From the NCBI GenBank assembly GCA_024704765.1, contig JAKMXF010000347.1, positions 1 to 64,000 on the forward strand: a stretch of 64,000 nucleotides of DNA, given 5' to 3'. Shown piece after piece: positions 40,094-52,900 of the stretch; position 1 is the first letter of the stretch, and every line of letters starts with the position of its first letter. This DNA is from Oopsacas minuta. Lineage: Eukaryota > Porifera > Hexactinellida > Lyssacinosida > Leucopsacidae. Both the position numbers and the translations under genes were made by a program. The notes under the pieces were generated by a model. It made no database searches and was not told the origin of the DNA. It saw only the letters and a list, made by a program, of their open reading frames with translations.

Positions 40094-41512
40094 CTACCTA
40101 ATCTTCCTACTCTTACTAATGTCATCTCTGATACCAGTTAGTTCTCCTGGATAAAGACTAGTGCGGGGTCTGGTACCAGCTACTTGTCCCTTCCTGTTCT
40201 TGAGAGCACGTTTGTATTTCATACGCTGACGTACTCTAGGATTTCTTAGCTCCTTCTTACGTCTTGGAGTAAGGCCCTTATTCTTCTTAATATCATAATT
40301 TATAGGTCTCTTAGTCTCTCCTGTCTCTACAATATTTTCCTCCTCAGTGTTAGTAGTAATATGCTTGTTAGCCTTTTTGAGTTTCTTCCTTTCTTTCCGC
40401 TCCCTCATCATTACGTCATAGAATTCTAATGGAGTCAGAGAGGCATACCTATCCACCTCTGTAGCAGGATTAGGTAAGTTCAGTTCTGTAACTGAGTTTT
40501 TATCAGATACAGTATCAATTAATTCCTGGCTATTTTCTATTGGATTATCTCCGTTGTTTAGTCCTATAGGATTAATATCTGAGCTAATATCTGTATCATT
40601 CAATTTCTGCTGCAGCCATGACTCTAGCTCAGGTTGTAAGTCTTTATTCAGGACAGTCAGCTGGGAGAGGAGAGCTCTAGAAGTCACTAGTCTCTCACAG
40701 ACGGGGTGAGTAGCTACTGCTACACCACTAGCTCTTAGAGACAGATAGAACAGTATGCTACAGCAGTAGGATAGGGATAGGCTAGAGTATGTGTTGAGAT
40801 ATAGCAGTAGGTTACTAGGTGGTTGTGTAATGTTACGAGCTATGGAGAGAGATGGGAGGATGAGAGAGTTGAGTAGAGAGATATGGGATTGGAGGTCTTG
40901 TATCAACTCATTCAATTCAGGAGATTCAGCTAATACTGTGTTATCATCTTTGGTTGTGTCATATGCGGGATCTGGTCTAGAAATAGATAGAGTAGAGAGG
41001 AGATCGTGTGTGAGATAGTCTTTCTCTGTAAGACCAGATGTTAGCCTCTTTTGGAGAGAAAGTGCTTCTCTTTCTTCCTCAAGAGCCAGTTCTGTCTGTT
41101 CTCTCTGTCCTTTCTTCTCATCTCCCACAAAATCTGTGTCATAGAATGTTCTTTTCTTACTGCCCCATCCTACTTCAGCCCCAACACTCTCCTCTGATTG
41201 GTCGGAGAAGTACTCTCTCATCTCTCCGATCTGCTCTTCCGCGTCAGCCTCACTAGAGGACAGGTCTAGAGGGAGGACCTCTTCTCTCTCATGGTACTCC
41301 CCGGAACTTGTCTCCCCCTCAGATGCAGACAGCAGATGATCCTTGAAGTTATCAGCACTTGCTCGCTTCTTTAGATTAGTCGTGCGTGATTGATGATAAC
41401 TGTCAATCTCATCGAGATACTGAGTAGGATCTGTCAGGCCTGGTTCTTCAAGTGGAATGGAGGTAAGTGATGAAACAGCATGAGGTTTCTTGCGAATCCG
41501 ATGCTTCGGCAT
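40094..41512 (-). CDS. UTP3: UTP3/SAS10 small-subunit processome protein
   Basis: This is a nucleolar factor of the U3 small-subunit processome, needed for 18S rRNA maturation. It is intronless, 472 residues from the chosen ATG at 41512 (MPKHRIRKKPH, basic like other family N-termini). The frame also has an ATG at 41557, but its extra 15 residues look non-coding. The order of elements is family-standard: acidic Ser-rich N-terminal third, WGSKKRTFYDTDF, then a Sas10/Utp3 helical domain (SPELNELIQDLQSHISLL followed by LLLYLNTYSSLSLSYCCSIL), then a C-terminal SAS10 block KNKGLTPRRKKELRNPRVRQ and GELTGIRDDISKSRKI. Length is near the human protein. It is in tandem with PRPSAP. Confidence 0.92.
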   Translation of the reverse strand: MPKHRIRKKPHAVSSLTSIPLEEPGLTDPTQYLDEIDSYHQSRTTNLKKRASADNFKDHLLSASEGETSSGEYHEREEVLPLDLSSSEADAEEQIGEMREYFSDQSEESVGAEVGWGSKKRTFYDTDFVGDEKKGQREQTELALEEEREALSLQKRLTSGLTEKDYLTHDLLSTLSISRPDPAYDTTKDDNTVLAESPELNELIQDLQSHISLLNSLILPSLSIARNITQPPSNLLLYLNTYSSLSLSYCCSILFYLSLRASGVAVATHPVCERLVTSRALLSQLTVLNKDLQPELESWLQQKLNDTDISSDINPIGLNNGDNPIENSQELIDTVSDKNSVTELNLPNPATEVDRYASLTPLEFYDVMMRERKERKKLKKANKHITTNTEEENIVETGETKRPINYDIKKNKGLTPRRKKELRNPRVRQRMKYKRALKNRKGQVAGTRPRTSLYPGELTGIRDDISKSRKIR

Positions 41513-41557
41513 ATACGTATATCTAACTGTTAAACCAATTTGGATAAATTCAGACAT

Positions 41558-42160
41558 TTCCGATGATTCAGCGTAACAGCCATTTTCTTAGTGTAGCAAC
41601 AACATGCTTAGTAGTAGAGCCAAGCGACGTGTTCAAAAAATTTCACATCAACACGACACGAACACAAACTCAAAATACGAAACATGAACACAAATACAAA
41701 AATCTCGTTAGAACACGGTTCATGTTCGTGTTGTGATCGCTCAGCTCTAATAGTCAGCCACAATTCTATACACTAAGCAATGGTGGTCACTGAATTTTGG
41801 ACCATGGATTGATTAAATCCCTCAATATTCGCATAGAAAATTCTGTTTGTCGTGATAAAATTAATATGGTATATTTTGACCCGAATAAATGTATTATTGA
41901 TATTTGATAATATACGAATTCTATATCCACAAAGTATTTCCGGGCCGAAATGACGTCATCTGCTTGCTTAGTTACCAATTATATCAAAGAAATGCTCCGA
42001 TATTAAAATGCTATAATGATTAAATTAGTAAATAATCATTTCAGAATTTATACTGGCCAATTTAGCTGTTTCATAATCAAGTTAAAACAAGGTACAAAGC
42101 TTAACTGTGTTCGTATTCGCAAGACTCTACTGTATCTATACTATTAAAACTTAATTAAAT

Positions 42161-42195
<35 letters not shown>

Positions 42196-42623
42196 TGCAT
42201 AGATGCCCATAGGATTTCAGTCAGGTCCATATGTTTATACAAAAAGGATGATTCTTACCAAAAGCTAACTCATCATGGGATTATAACGTCATCATGACTA
42301 CAAAACCTTTCAGAATTCTTACTACCCGAGGCACTAAGTGCCTAGATTACTAACCAAAAGCGACATAGCATCTCCAGTGTCACCACAGAAGGCCATTCAA
42401 GTTTAATTTGGATGGATCATGGATAATAAATCTTAAATTTAGCTGTTTAAATAACTTATATATTCTTGCATAGATATGCCACTCTTATTGACTAGATTAA
42501 AATACCTGACATACTAGATATAAACTCCTATCATACAGAGGTTTTTATCTAGTAAACTTGGTTATTACAGGGCATTAGTCGATCGCCAAAATAAATCAAG
42601 AAAATTTTGTGAATATGTGGAAT
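41558..42623. other. Repeat-bearing intergenic stretch
   Basis: Bases 41870-42000 are a diverged relative of the palindromic MITE (GAATAAATGTATTATTGAT, ATGACGTCATCTGC). A (TG)n microsatellite lies at about 42164-42190. A mini-hairpin AGGCACTAAGTGCCT is at 42329-42343. No gene is visible. Confidence 0.5.
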
Positions 42624-42814
42624 CAGAAGCGTAGCCATGGTGCGGCATATGCGGCACATGCAGCACCTAATTTGCATTCTGACCCCTCAGTGTCTAACGG
42701 TGACGTTGCAAAAATGGGAATTTTTCAAAGTCTCCGTTCGTTACTGAGGTATTAGAATGAGTTGATATAAAAATGACATAAACCTCCTAGGCTAGTAGTG
42801 TTCCAAATAGCATC

Positions 42815-43055
42815 TCTCTATGTGTGTGAAGTTAGCAGCGTGTTGCAGCAGAAAGTTATGAGCACGACTATACGCATTATATCTCAGTCACCTCTCGGTT
42901 AAGTGTGCTCGAGATGAAATCTCGTATGTATCATTATCTCGTGTGGGGCTTTTCTCATATCCAATAATTAATCTCGATCACACCTACTCTCCTCACAATG
43001 ACGTTGCAAATTTTGTAAAACAAAATCCCCATAGGGAATTTTGTGCACAACTTAA
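42815..43055 (+). repeat. Interspersed repeat, inverted partner at 44625-44880
   Basis: The stretch from GTGTGAAGTTAGCAGCG through CTCCTCACAATGACGTTGCA to CCATAGGGAATTTTGTGCAC recurs as a reverse complement at 44625-44880 with few differences. It lies inside the hAT-like unit, next to the NDUFB3-like gene. Confidence 0.75.
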
Positions 43056-43160
43056 CACTTAATATATCAGTCAATTCCCCATCAATTCACATGAAATTTG
43101 TTGAGTACCTCAGCCAAGTGTGGGCTTTTTAATGAGATATGTTAGTGGTTATCTGTATTT

Positions 43161-43427
43161 CTATGTTTGTTTTGTCCCAAAGTACAGTCGAATTTTTAAG
43201 ATCATTTCCCAATAATAATAAGTCTCTTCCTTAGTAGCCAAAACTATAAACAATCCGATGCCCCAGAAAAATCCAGGTAAAAGATGGGGAATTTTGGCCT
43301 TGAAACTGTGTTCAAGTAAATCGCGCCATGCTTCTAGGTGTCGCCAAGGATCATGAAAATTCTTGTTTTTATTGGCTGAAGTAAGCCAGGCTTCAATAAC
43401 TCTTGTCATCATAGTTTGCGTTTTCAT
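43161..43427 (-). CDS. NDUFB3: NDUFB3-like accessory subunit of mitochondrial complex I
   Basis: This encodes 88 residues in one exon. The core DPWRHLEAWR matches the family's D-P-W-x-R-x-E-A-W-R, followed by LLPGFFWGIGLFIVLATKEE, the single membrane helix of the B12 subunit, and a short tyrosine-rich tail. NDUFB3 is an inner-membrane accessory subunit of NADH:ubiquinone oxidoreductase and is usually about 90-100 residues. The His-rich termini common elsewhere are absent. The gene lies inside a TIR-bounded unit, so it may be a mobilised copy of a gene located elsewhere. The frame is intact. Confidence 0.6.
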   Translation of the reverse strand: MKTQTMMTRVIEAWLTSANKNKNFHDPWRHLEAWRDLLEHSFKAKIPHLLPGFFWGIGLFIVLATKEETYYYWEMILKIRLYFGTKQT

Positions 43428-44212
43428 GCTGTAGTTTATTTATGTGAAGATTTGTACAAGTTTTTAGTTATATATAATCTATATGTTTATCCCATATGCT
43501 AAAACTCAAAATGATTGTTTGGGGGCCCTACGCCCCTGCCTCACCTATGCCGCACCATCGTGTGACCCTAGCTACGCCTCTGTTAGGGATAATTTTAAAC
43601 TGTCATAAACACTTAAGGATATGGCGAATGTAAACAAATAAAATCCATAATTACCTATTGATCAATTGGAATTTCATGCTCATTATAGTATTGTTTATAA
43701 TTGGGATAATAATCAAGAAAAATTGTAAATACTGTAACATTTTCACTTCGTGATTTAACAAAGGAACTGAGACAACTCTCCAGTTTGCTTGATCTCTAAA
43801 ACAAGTCCTTCAATCGTTGTTCAAGCTAGTTATTTTCCTATAACATAAATGATGGATAATTTGATGGAAATTAGCAAGTGCGCGTAATTATTAGTGATTC
43901 ATAATATGAGTTGCTTATATGTATATCTGAACTCCACTGTACAAATGTGGACTTTATATGATTATATGTAATCTCCTATTTCTTTCCGTTAGCATTGAAG
44001 ACGTAGCTTGTACTTGAGGTATATCAGATAACTTGGTTGAATATGCATCTTAGAACATTTTGGTATATATTAGTAGCGGATCTATCAGTACAGCATGTCA
44101 ATACTCTGTATGAATTTAATGTTTAAAGTTACTTTAAGACAAATGTTTGCAGATAAGTATTTTAATGTATATTATTCTTGAAATTATTATTCAAATAATG
44201 TGAATACGTAGC

Positions 44213-44510
44213 ACTTTAACTGGTCCAGGACCAGTTATGGCCGATTATAACTGCCCCGGCCGACTAGTTATGGCTGACTACAACTGATCCGCTCTTTTCA
44301 TAACTTGTCTGGCCCGCTGTAGCAGCCCCTGTATATACCGGGTAACCGGGTATATTCTGGGCAAACCCAGTTTATACCAGAGTATATTTATTTAAGGACG
44401 AGGTAGAATCTTGGCTGTTACATCGGACCAGTTGTGGTCGTTAAAACTGCTCCGCTCGGACAAGTTCTGGTACCTATAACCCTTTACAGAATGATCTTCA
44501 GGATCAATAT
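44213..44510. repeat. Interspersed repeat with the palindrome AACTGGTCCAGGACCAGTT (inverted copy)
   Basis: The palindrome is at 44218-44236. The rest matches 8318-8790 in reverse, including ACCGGGTATATTCTGGG and the CCTTTACAGAATGATCTT/AAGACGTTCTGCAAAGG block. Confidence 0.55.
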
Positions 44511-44624
44511 TGGCGCCTACTAAACTATTACTGAGTTATTTATGTATATAAATAATTTCTAAGCCTAATATGTAATAACTGAATCTGGAGGTCTCTCCCG
44601 TAAGGGACTTTCTATACACAATGG

Positions 44625-44880
44625 TTTAAGTTGTGCACGAAATTCCCTATGGAGATTTTGTTTTACAAAATTTGCAACGTCATTGTGAGGAGAGTAGGTG
44701 TGGTCGAGATTAATTATTGGATATGAGAAAAGCCCCACACGAGATAATGATACATACGAGATTTCATCTCGATTAACCGAGAGATGACTGAGATATAATG
44801 CGTTTAGTTGTGCTCATAACTTGCTGCTGCAGCGCGCTGCTAACTTCACACTCGTCATCTCTCTACGTGTACTGGTTGCA
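44625..44880 (-). repeat. Inverted partner of the repeat at 42815-43055
   Basis: It carries TGCAACGTCATTGTGAGGAG and AGCCCCACACGAGATAATGA as reverse complements of the first copy. The two copies lie 1.6 kb apart in opposite orientation. Confidence 0.75.
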
Positions 44881-46914
44881 TAATTATGACTTGTTTAAGT
44901 GTGCTTGATTTGTTTCGCTGCCAACTTCACACTCATAAATAAACTTACTATGAATGCTTTTACAGCGACCATTGAAATTATCATTATTGTTTTTATATGA
45001 CCACAAAATTAATTCCTTCCAGTTTGATTACATTTTATATGGGTATAATCACCATATACACGTAGTCTTGTTTATTTTAGATAATATTTAGATTTATTGA
45101 GATGAAAATAGATTAGTCAGTCATTTGAAAATGTCACGATGTTCACAATTACTAAGCGTAACTATAGGATGCCAGAATGTCTTGAATATTTATAAATTAA
45201 GTAATTTTACATTCCCCCAAAGTTACTTTTAGGTACGGGCCTGCCCGAAAAATTAGATATAAATACTTGAAATACTCCAACCCCCCTGACATTACGTTCT
45301 GGCTACGACCTGCTCTTCGCTTGCTAGGTCGCTGCGCGACGGGCGGACATATCCTTAAGGCGTAACTCCAGTTAAAAAGAACAAATTTGAACACTTTATT
45401 AGTCCCCTCTTATGCCTTTTCAATGTAAATTAGTTCGGATAAGGAGTACGAATTTTGTCAGGCCCCTAGTGTACTTATTAAGGAGAGTCTACTGTACGTA
45501 TTTAGATTCTATCGTGGATGTGCAATTTAGTATTAGTTTAAATCGTGAGCCACAATCGACAAGATCGTGAGAGCTCGAGAGTTAAGGCCCCTGGAAATCG
45601 TACTTTTTGAGTACATTCCACATCTTCTGTCTTCAGGGGCGTTGATCTCTAATCACTTAATTTTTATTTCCATCTATTCAAATTAAGAATCTCGAGATCC
45701 TGTACTGATTGATGTATGACAATCCTGGACAAATATACATTTTGGCGAAAATCCTGGACAATTGTCACCAAGGAATTATCTATAGGCGTATGATTTTTGA
45801 CGATATTATATTTAGGTGCATACAAATCGAGGATCTTTCCCTATACCATTTGATCTACGCGTATGAAAATTTTTAGAGGTGGAGTGCTAGGAGCGTGCTC
45901 CGAATATCCTGTATAACTCCGTGATGGTCACCCTGAATGAATGAATGCAGTTATTGTAATGCATGATTATGATGATATGGCTTATTAGTTATTAGCATTA
46001 CGTATATAGCATCTCTTGTTTCTCGGTCAGGTGTATATGCTTATAACTAGATTATACAATTTTATGGAATTTATTGTAATAGTAGTGTGAAAAATTTTTC
46101 GAGGAGCATGGCAAATGAAGATTCAGCACTCCAGCAGGGCCGTAAACAAAATCAATAAGGTGCAATCGGCCAAGAAAGTTGACATTATTCAGGTCCCTTG
46201 TAGTAGTAATGTGGAAGCTCCAGTGTTCAGTCACATATAGCACGACGCCACTATAGTGAGGAGTCTGGGCCGCTGCAAGATTACCAGTGGAGTCAGGGGT
46301 AGCCACTAGACAACGAGCTATAATTGCTACCACATTAATTATCTTTCTACTGTCATATAGGGTACCTAGAAACAAATTCTCATAACTGCCTGATACACAT
46401 TTTGTTTGGATTATTTCTGATTGATTGTGCTTTTAGTTTATGAATAAGATGGAGTTACATAGATCAATACAAGATATATCCCGCTGATATTTAGGTGAAA
46501 TAGTATAATATATGAGTGTAAGATGCGAGGGAAGCGAGCCGAAATTTTACATTTTACAATATGTGCCAAGGGGGCATGCCCCGGGGTACGAATTTACCAG
46601 GTGGGGGCAGTAAGGAGTCCCTTTTTAGCCCTGTGTAAGCGGGTTTGAGGACCTTGGTTCCAGAAACACGGGAAATAGGGGATCAATCAAGTGATATAGG
46701 CACTGTTCTATGAAGTCGTTGTCCTGTCACTGGAAAATTGGCCCCCTAGATCATGACACGAATAATGGTCCGAAATTCCATAGAATTTTGGTCATCCGGA
46801 CCAATTTTCCAAGGAAACCAAAATTGCCGTGACAGTCTAATTATTATGTGTATTTTATAGTATCAATATTGATCCAGCAGTAGCTATCTATCGAATCCAA
46901 TATCATTGAAGATT

Positions 46915-49900
46915 ATGTCTAAATATTGCCCGGATATTCAATGTGATTTCTGGGAAGACTTTCCGGATGGACTTCCAGGTAAGAAGTTGAAAAGGTGTCC
47001 TTTTTGTTCAGAAGTATTGATAACAGAAAAACCTGTAATTGACCCCCAACAAGAAGCAGATATATTTGAAGATGCAAAAAGTGAGGAAATTTCTAAATCT
47101 ATTTCTGAACCTGGGGACAGTTTTGTAATTATTGATCAACCACTTTTACATCTACCTACTTCTGCAACACCGTCCGAAACAGAATTGCTAAAAGACAACC
47201 TCTTACAGAATGATAACTCATCTCTCATATCAAAACCCGCGTTAAGTGATGAACCGAACCTTCCAGACAACGAAATTACAGATACTTCTGAGACTGGTGC
47301 ATTTAAACCAATTCAACAATCTGATAATCAAGGTGGGACTGATGCATCTAAACCAATTCCTCAATCTGATAATCAAGGAAAACCTTCAGACATAGAAAGT
47401 GCCGATACTTCTGAGACTGGTGCATCTAAACCAATTCCTCAATCTGATAATCAAGGTGGGACTGATGCATCTAAACCAATTCAACAATCTGATAATCAAG
47501 GTGGGACTGATGCATCTAAACCAATTCTTCAATCTGATAATCAAGGAAAAGCTTCAGACATAGAAAATGCACATACTTCTGAGACTGGTGCATCTAAACC
47601 AATTCAACAATCTGATAATCAAGGTGGGACTGATGCATCTAAACCAATTCTTCAATCTGATAATCAAGGAAGAGCTTCAGACATAGAAAATGCACATACT
47701 TCTGAGACTGGTGCATCTAAGCTAATTCAACAATCTGATAATCAAGGTGGGACTGATGCATCTAAACCAATTCAACAATCTGATAATCAAGGTGGGACTG
47801 ATGCATCTAAACCAATTCTTCAATCTGATAATCAAGGAAGAGCTTCAGACATAGAAAATGCACATACTTCTGAGACTGGTGCATCTAAGCTAATTCAACA
47901 ATCTGATAATCAAGGTGGGACTGATGCATCTAAACCAATTCAACAATCTGATAATCAAGGTGGGACTGATGCATCTAAACCAATTCTTCAATCTGATAAT
48001 CAAGGAAGAGCTTCAGACATAGAAAATGCACATACTTCTGAGACTGGTGCATCTAAGCTAATTCAACAATCTGATAATCAAGGTGGGACTGATGCATCTA
48101 AACCAATTCAACAATCTGATAATCAAGGTGGGACTGATGCATCTAAACCAATTCTTCAATCTGATAATCAAGGAAGAGCTTCAGACATAGAAAATGCACA
48201 TACTTCTGAGACTGGTGCATCTAAACTAATTCAACAATTTGATAATCAAGGTGGGACTGATGCATCTAAACCAATTCTTCAATCTGATAATCAAGGAAGA
48301 GCTTCAGACATAGAAAATGCACATACTTCTGAGACTGGTGCATCTAAGCTAATTCAACAATCTGATAATCAAGGTGGGACTGATGCATCTAAACCAATTC
48401 TTCAATCTGATAATCAAGGAAAAGCTTCAGACATAGAAAATGCACATACTTCTGAGACTGATGCATCTAAACCAATTCAACAATCTGATAATCAAGGTGG
48501 GACTGATGCATCTAAACCAATTCTTCAATCTGATAATCAAGGAAGAGCTTCAGACATAGAAAATGCATATACTTCTGAGACCGGTGATTGTCGACGAATT
48601 CCTCCTTCAGGTGATCAAGGCAAACCTTCTGGGAAAGCTTACATACCGAAAAATGCATCTTCTACAGATAAGTCTCATCCAGAGAAACGAAAAAGGGACA
48701 ATGATAGGGCAAGTGAAATGCCTGAAGAGAATTATGAAGCTCGCAAGAGTAAGAAAGTTGAAGAGAAACAAAAGAAGCAACCTTCTCAACCTGACATTCT
48801 AATCGTAATGAATCCTGATGAGACAGAATATGTCAACATTCAATTCAACACATTAATTCTTAAGGAATACTGGAAGAAAATCGATGCTATTTGTCTCAGA
48901 ATTGGCCATACTTATTTTCATGGTTTTCAGACTTCAATTGTCCGTTTTGCTAAAACCGGTAAGTTTAAAATAAAGAACTATGATATTATCAACATCAGCG
49001 GAAACCTGAAATTTCCAACTAAACTTTTTACAAAAGAATTATACTTCCCATACAAATACTATATTTATTCGAGCGATAAAAATCAGGGCTATGAACACTT
49101 ACATCACAATTATGATTACAATCGTTTTTTTATTTGGAATATTAATCAACAGCCTCTTCAAGCATTTAATAACAATACATATCAACAATTTGACATGATG
49201 ATACTCCCTGAGATTCGCAAAAAAGGAACTTTTTGGGGTTACACGTTACCATGGGGTGAGAAAGATACTCCATTCCGTGATATAACCGATAGAAGACTAG
49301 TGTCACTACAAGCACTTTTACCATCATATTTGGGATGTGGATACTCTCAACCATGTCAAGACTTAGGATATTTTCTTGCCCAATTTACCTGCCTTGTTAA
49401 AACACTCATGTATACTCGTATTCAGCGACTATATGCCAATGTATTTAGATATTGGGATCCTTACGATAATACAATTCCTAAACAATCGGTTATACTTGTT
49501 GAGCTCTGGATTATGACAATTTTTGATAATACTGTCCAATTGGATGCCAAATCCAAAATGTACAGATTCTACCTGGCCTGTTACCTAATACAGCATTACA
49601 AACTGAACAATTATGGTCTAAATATGAAATTATTCAACTTTATTGAAGAATCTATTGAACCTATATTAAGTACTCAAAGTTACATGTTTGACGATTCTAT
49701 TTCTGATCATACCAAATTTGGAATTGAAATTCATACATCAGTAATTGAATTTTTATTTTTAAATTTAATGAAATGCAAATCTCCTGAAATGTTATTGCCA
49801 TTAATCCCAATATACCATGGCATAAGCAATCTACAAGAGCATTCTACTGCATTACATCAGGAACTGAAATATGAGAATAACGAATATTGGGGATTTCCGG

Positions 49901-52900
49901 CTGATATAGAATTATATTGTCAAGATAATATCCTTTTTAACTCTAAAGAACTTCAAAAAGCTCTCGCTTTAGTCAAATACGATACTATTCTCCCTTATAC
50001 TATTGCTATATACTCGCTCAATGAAGCAAATGCTAAGAAAATGTGTAATTACTTTATCAACAATTCAAAGAATTTTCCACTTTCAGCTATCATGAGCGTT
50101 TTATTATTTCGTCTAATACATGCTACTAACTATTATGACAGAAAATTCGATAACTTAATTACAGAGGTTATGAATTCCTTTAACACAGTATACACCTCTA
50201 AATCTCACAATCTAGATGTTAATAACATTAATCGCCTCAATAAATTAACTCTTACCTTTGCATTGAAACTTCCAAAATATTATTTCAACACTGAAAAATT
50301 CGAATTATGTTTAAGTTTAATTTGTCAAGGTCTCACCTATTGTGATACTCATTTAAAGGATACTTCTCTTATTTCCCCAAAAGATCTTAGAGATTTATTC
50401 CATATCTTTGTAATAAAGTGGTATGGTGATAACGTTCCCAGGTCCAATGATCGTTATACTGATTTCTTACAAGAAGTTCAGTTTTGGGAAGATTTTATTT
50501 TCAAATACGCCTTTCCTCCATCTACTAAATGGTTTGATATTGTTGAAACGTTTTTGGTAAATAGGTACAGTGATCAGAAGATATCACAACAATACATAAT
50601 AGATCTATTTATTTATCTTCACGAGAAAGGGAAGTATTCTCCACTCTTACAAGAAATATTTTTGAAGGAACTTAGCAGAAGATTACAAATGGTCAAATCT
50701 ACAGATAAAGAATGGTTTATAAAACGATTATATAATAGTTTAGTTAACACTGGACAACTTGGTAAGGTTATTAATATCTTCAGTAAAATATTGTTAGACG
50801 AAGAAACTAATTTCAATAAGAGTCCAATCCAACATTTTGTTAGTTGGACCTCTTGGGACACTTTCTTTGCGCTTATAGATTTTGATGACATCGATCATAT
50901 CCTTACCAAAGAAGCTAGGGATTTTCTCGATAAAGCTTTGGTCGCATATTCCTCACTATTTCAAGATATCCACGATTTTTCTGTACAACTAGCTGACCTC
51001 AATCTCATAAACATAAATAGCGAACACTTTTCGAAACTCACAGAAGTTTTTCAACGGTCAAAAAGTAGATCTGAACACACAATTCAGGACATACATCAAG
51101 AACTTGAATCTTGTTTGACAATGTCTAAGTGGGTAATAGAGCAAAGAAAACTGCTTACACATTTTCACAATTTTATTGAGCGATTACATAACATAAACAT
51201 CGGAATAATTTCAGATTTTTTGGCTCAAAACTTCGAGGGAGAGCAAATCAAAGATATTTGTATAGCCAAAGATAATTCATTCATATTCGCCAATTCACCT
51301 GAAATAAATGATGTCATTATTTTCCCACAATTTGAAGATATTTGCAGAACGTCTATTTCTCTACAGAACTCTAAAATCGTGCTTAATGTTTTTCAAAAAC
51401 TCATTAATGATACAGGTGGCAAATTTCTGGCGCAATTCAGTATGGATATATTCTACCAAGAAATTTGGATTCCAGCTTTGGATATATCTACTAATATCCT
51501 AGCAAATCTATCTAGTGAAACAATCATCATCTCTGAAATGTGCAAATTCTTTGATTCTAGCAAAGATTTCGATACCATACTAAACGATTTATATCATCTC
51601 CATACTGGTTGTAAGCAATATCAGAATGATCTGAACGAATTCAATAAAGACATCTACATACCATGTGTAGGAAAAATAGTGCTATACTTCAATCTCCAGC
51701 AATACTCTGAAGCTGCAAACCTTATCTTCAAATTGAGAGATGTACTGTCTTTAGTAAGTAACTTTGACATAATCAAAGACATGACAAACATAAAATGCAC
51801 TTATGAAAACAAACAATTGAAAGAAGTAGACGATAAGGTAGGCATTATCGCAATTGACTTAGGAAAACTCTCAGCTTCCAATCTTAAAGTGATACAAACT
51901 ATTATTGATAGAATTGAGTTTATTAAGTGGACCAGGAAGAACATGAAAGATCTGAATGAACTGAAAACTTTCATTGATATATCCTTAACAACCTGTGGAG
52001 GAAATCCAGTGGATATAGACAGGATAACGTGTCTAAGTTCCGTATGTACTAACTTTGCTCCTCTCATATTTCAAGTTGATGAAAACACCAGCTACGAGAC
52101 TCTAATTGCTAGATGTAAACAAGTAATTGAGAGTGTAGAGAGGAACAAAGAGCTAACTGAGCTGCTCAGACAGGTGGGTGAGAATGTTACTTTTTGGGAA
52201 GAAATGAAACAATCTCATGGATCAGTTGAAGAGACAACACTAATGCAGTTAGATAGCATTATCAAATCTGGAGTGTTGTGTTTAAAGGTTGGAGATCATG
52301 GAGATTCACTCAAAGTCTCTGATGTAGTGAGTTTAAGTGTAGACAGAGAAAATGATGAGAAAAGAATTTACACTCTAGAACAGTTGAGAGAGTTTCGTAG
52401 CAAACTTATGCTAGTAGTTAGCAAATTTGAACAACCAGGACTCAATGCCCATACAGATAGTTATGAGAATTCCCAACTCTTTACTCATAAATTAGACACC
52501 ATTACTGAGATTGCAACTATTGTAATCAAATTAGCAGAAAGTGGTAATCAGAGTTACCTCAAGTATGAAATTTTCAATGATGTTGTCGATGTTGAAGATG
52601 ATTTAAATGAAACTAAATTAAAACTTAAGTCCACACTTGATAGTTGGAGAACCAAAGTTGAAGAAGCAAGGAATGCCTATTATTTCCTGAATTACTATAC
52701 AATATCCCAAATAGTTTCTCTACAAAATGGAACCAGATCTTTCATTGAGGATGGTGGGGAGATGGAGCTAGAACAGCTCTACCATCTACTTCGCTTGTTG
52801 AACCACGAAGTGACGAAAGAGGCTATACAAGAAGCTTTGGAAATAGCTGACATTTGTCCTAAACACAAACTAAACACCAGAGTAACTTCAAAGACAGCAA

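Larger units (their letters stand above)
42624..43582. mobile_element. hAT-like TIR-bounded unit carrying an NDUFB3-like gene
   Basis: The left end is CAGAAGCGTAGCCATGGTGC and the right end in reverse is CAGAGGCGTAGCTAGGGTCA, which goes on to the shared GATGGTGCGGCATA. CAGAGGCGTAGC is a common hAT-type terminus. The 8 flanking bases (TGTGGAAT / TTAGGGAT) match at only 5 positions, so a target duplication is doubtful. The unit is 959 bp and has no transposase. Confidence 0.5.
43583..46914. other. Gene-free repeat-rich stretch upstream of RNF213-like gene
   Basis: It holds the inverted copy of the AACTGGTCCAGGACCAGTT repeat (44213-44510), the partner arm 44625-44880, a GC-rich CGCTTGCTAGGTCGCTGCGC tail at about 45325-45350 and a hairpin GGGGCATGCCCC at 46571-46582. 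The minus-strand open frame 46052-46375 is not recognisable. The promoter of the RNF213-like gene should lie near the right end, but I see no reliable motif. Confidence 0.45.

Noticed and set aside
46052-46375. 107-codon minus-strand frame upstream of RNF213
   Set aside because: It matches no family or signal that I recognise, and it lies in repeat-rich DNA. It is not supported beyond being open.
47284-48600. CRISPR-like reading of the regular repeats
   Set aside because: The repeats are contiguous, in frame, and inside a long eukaryotic exon, with no unique spacers.
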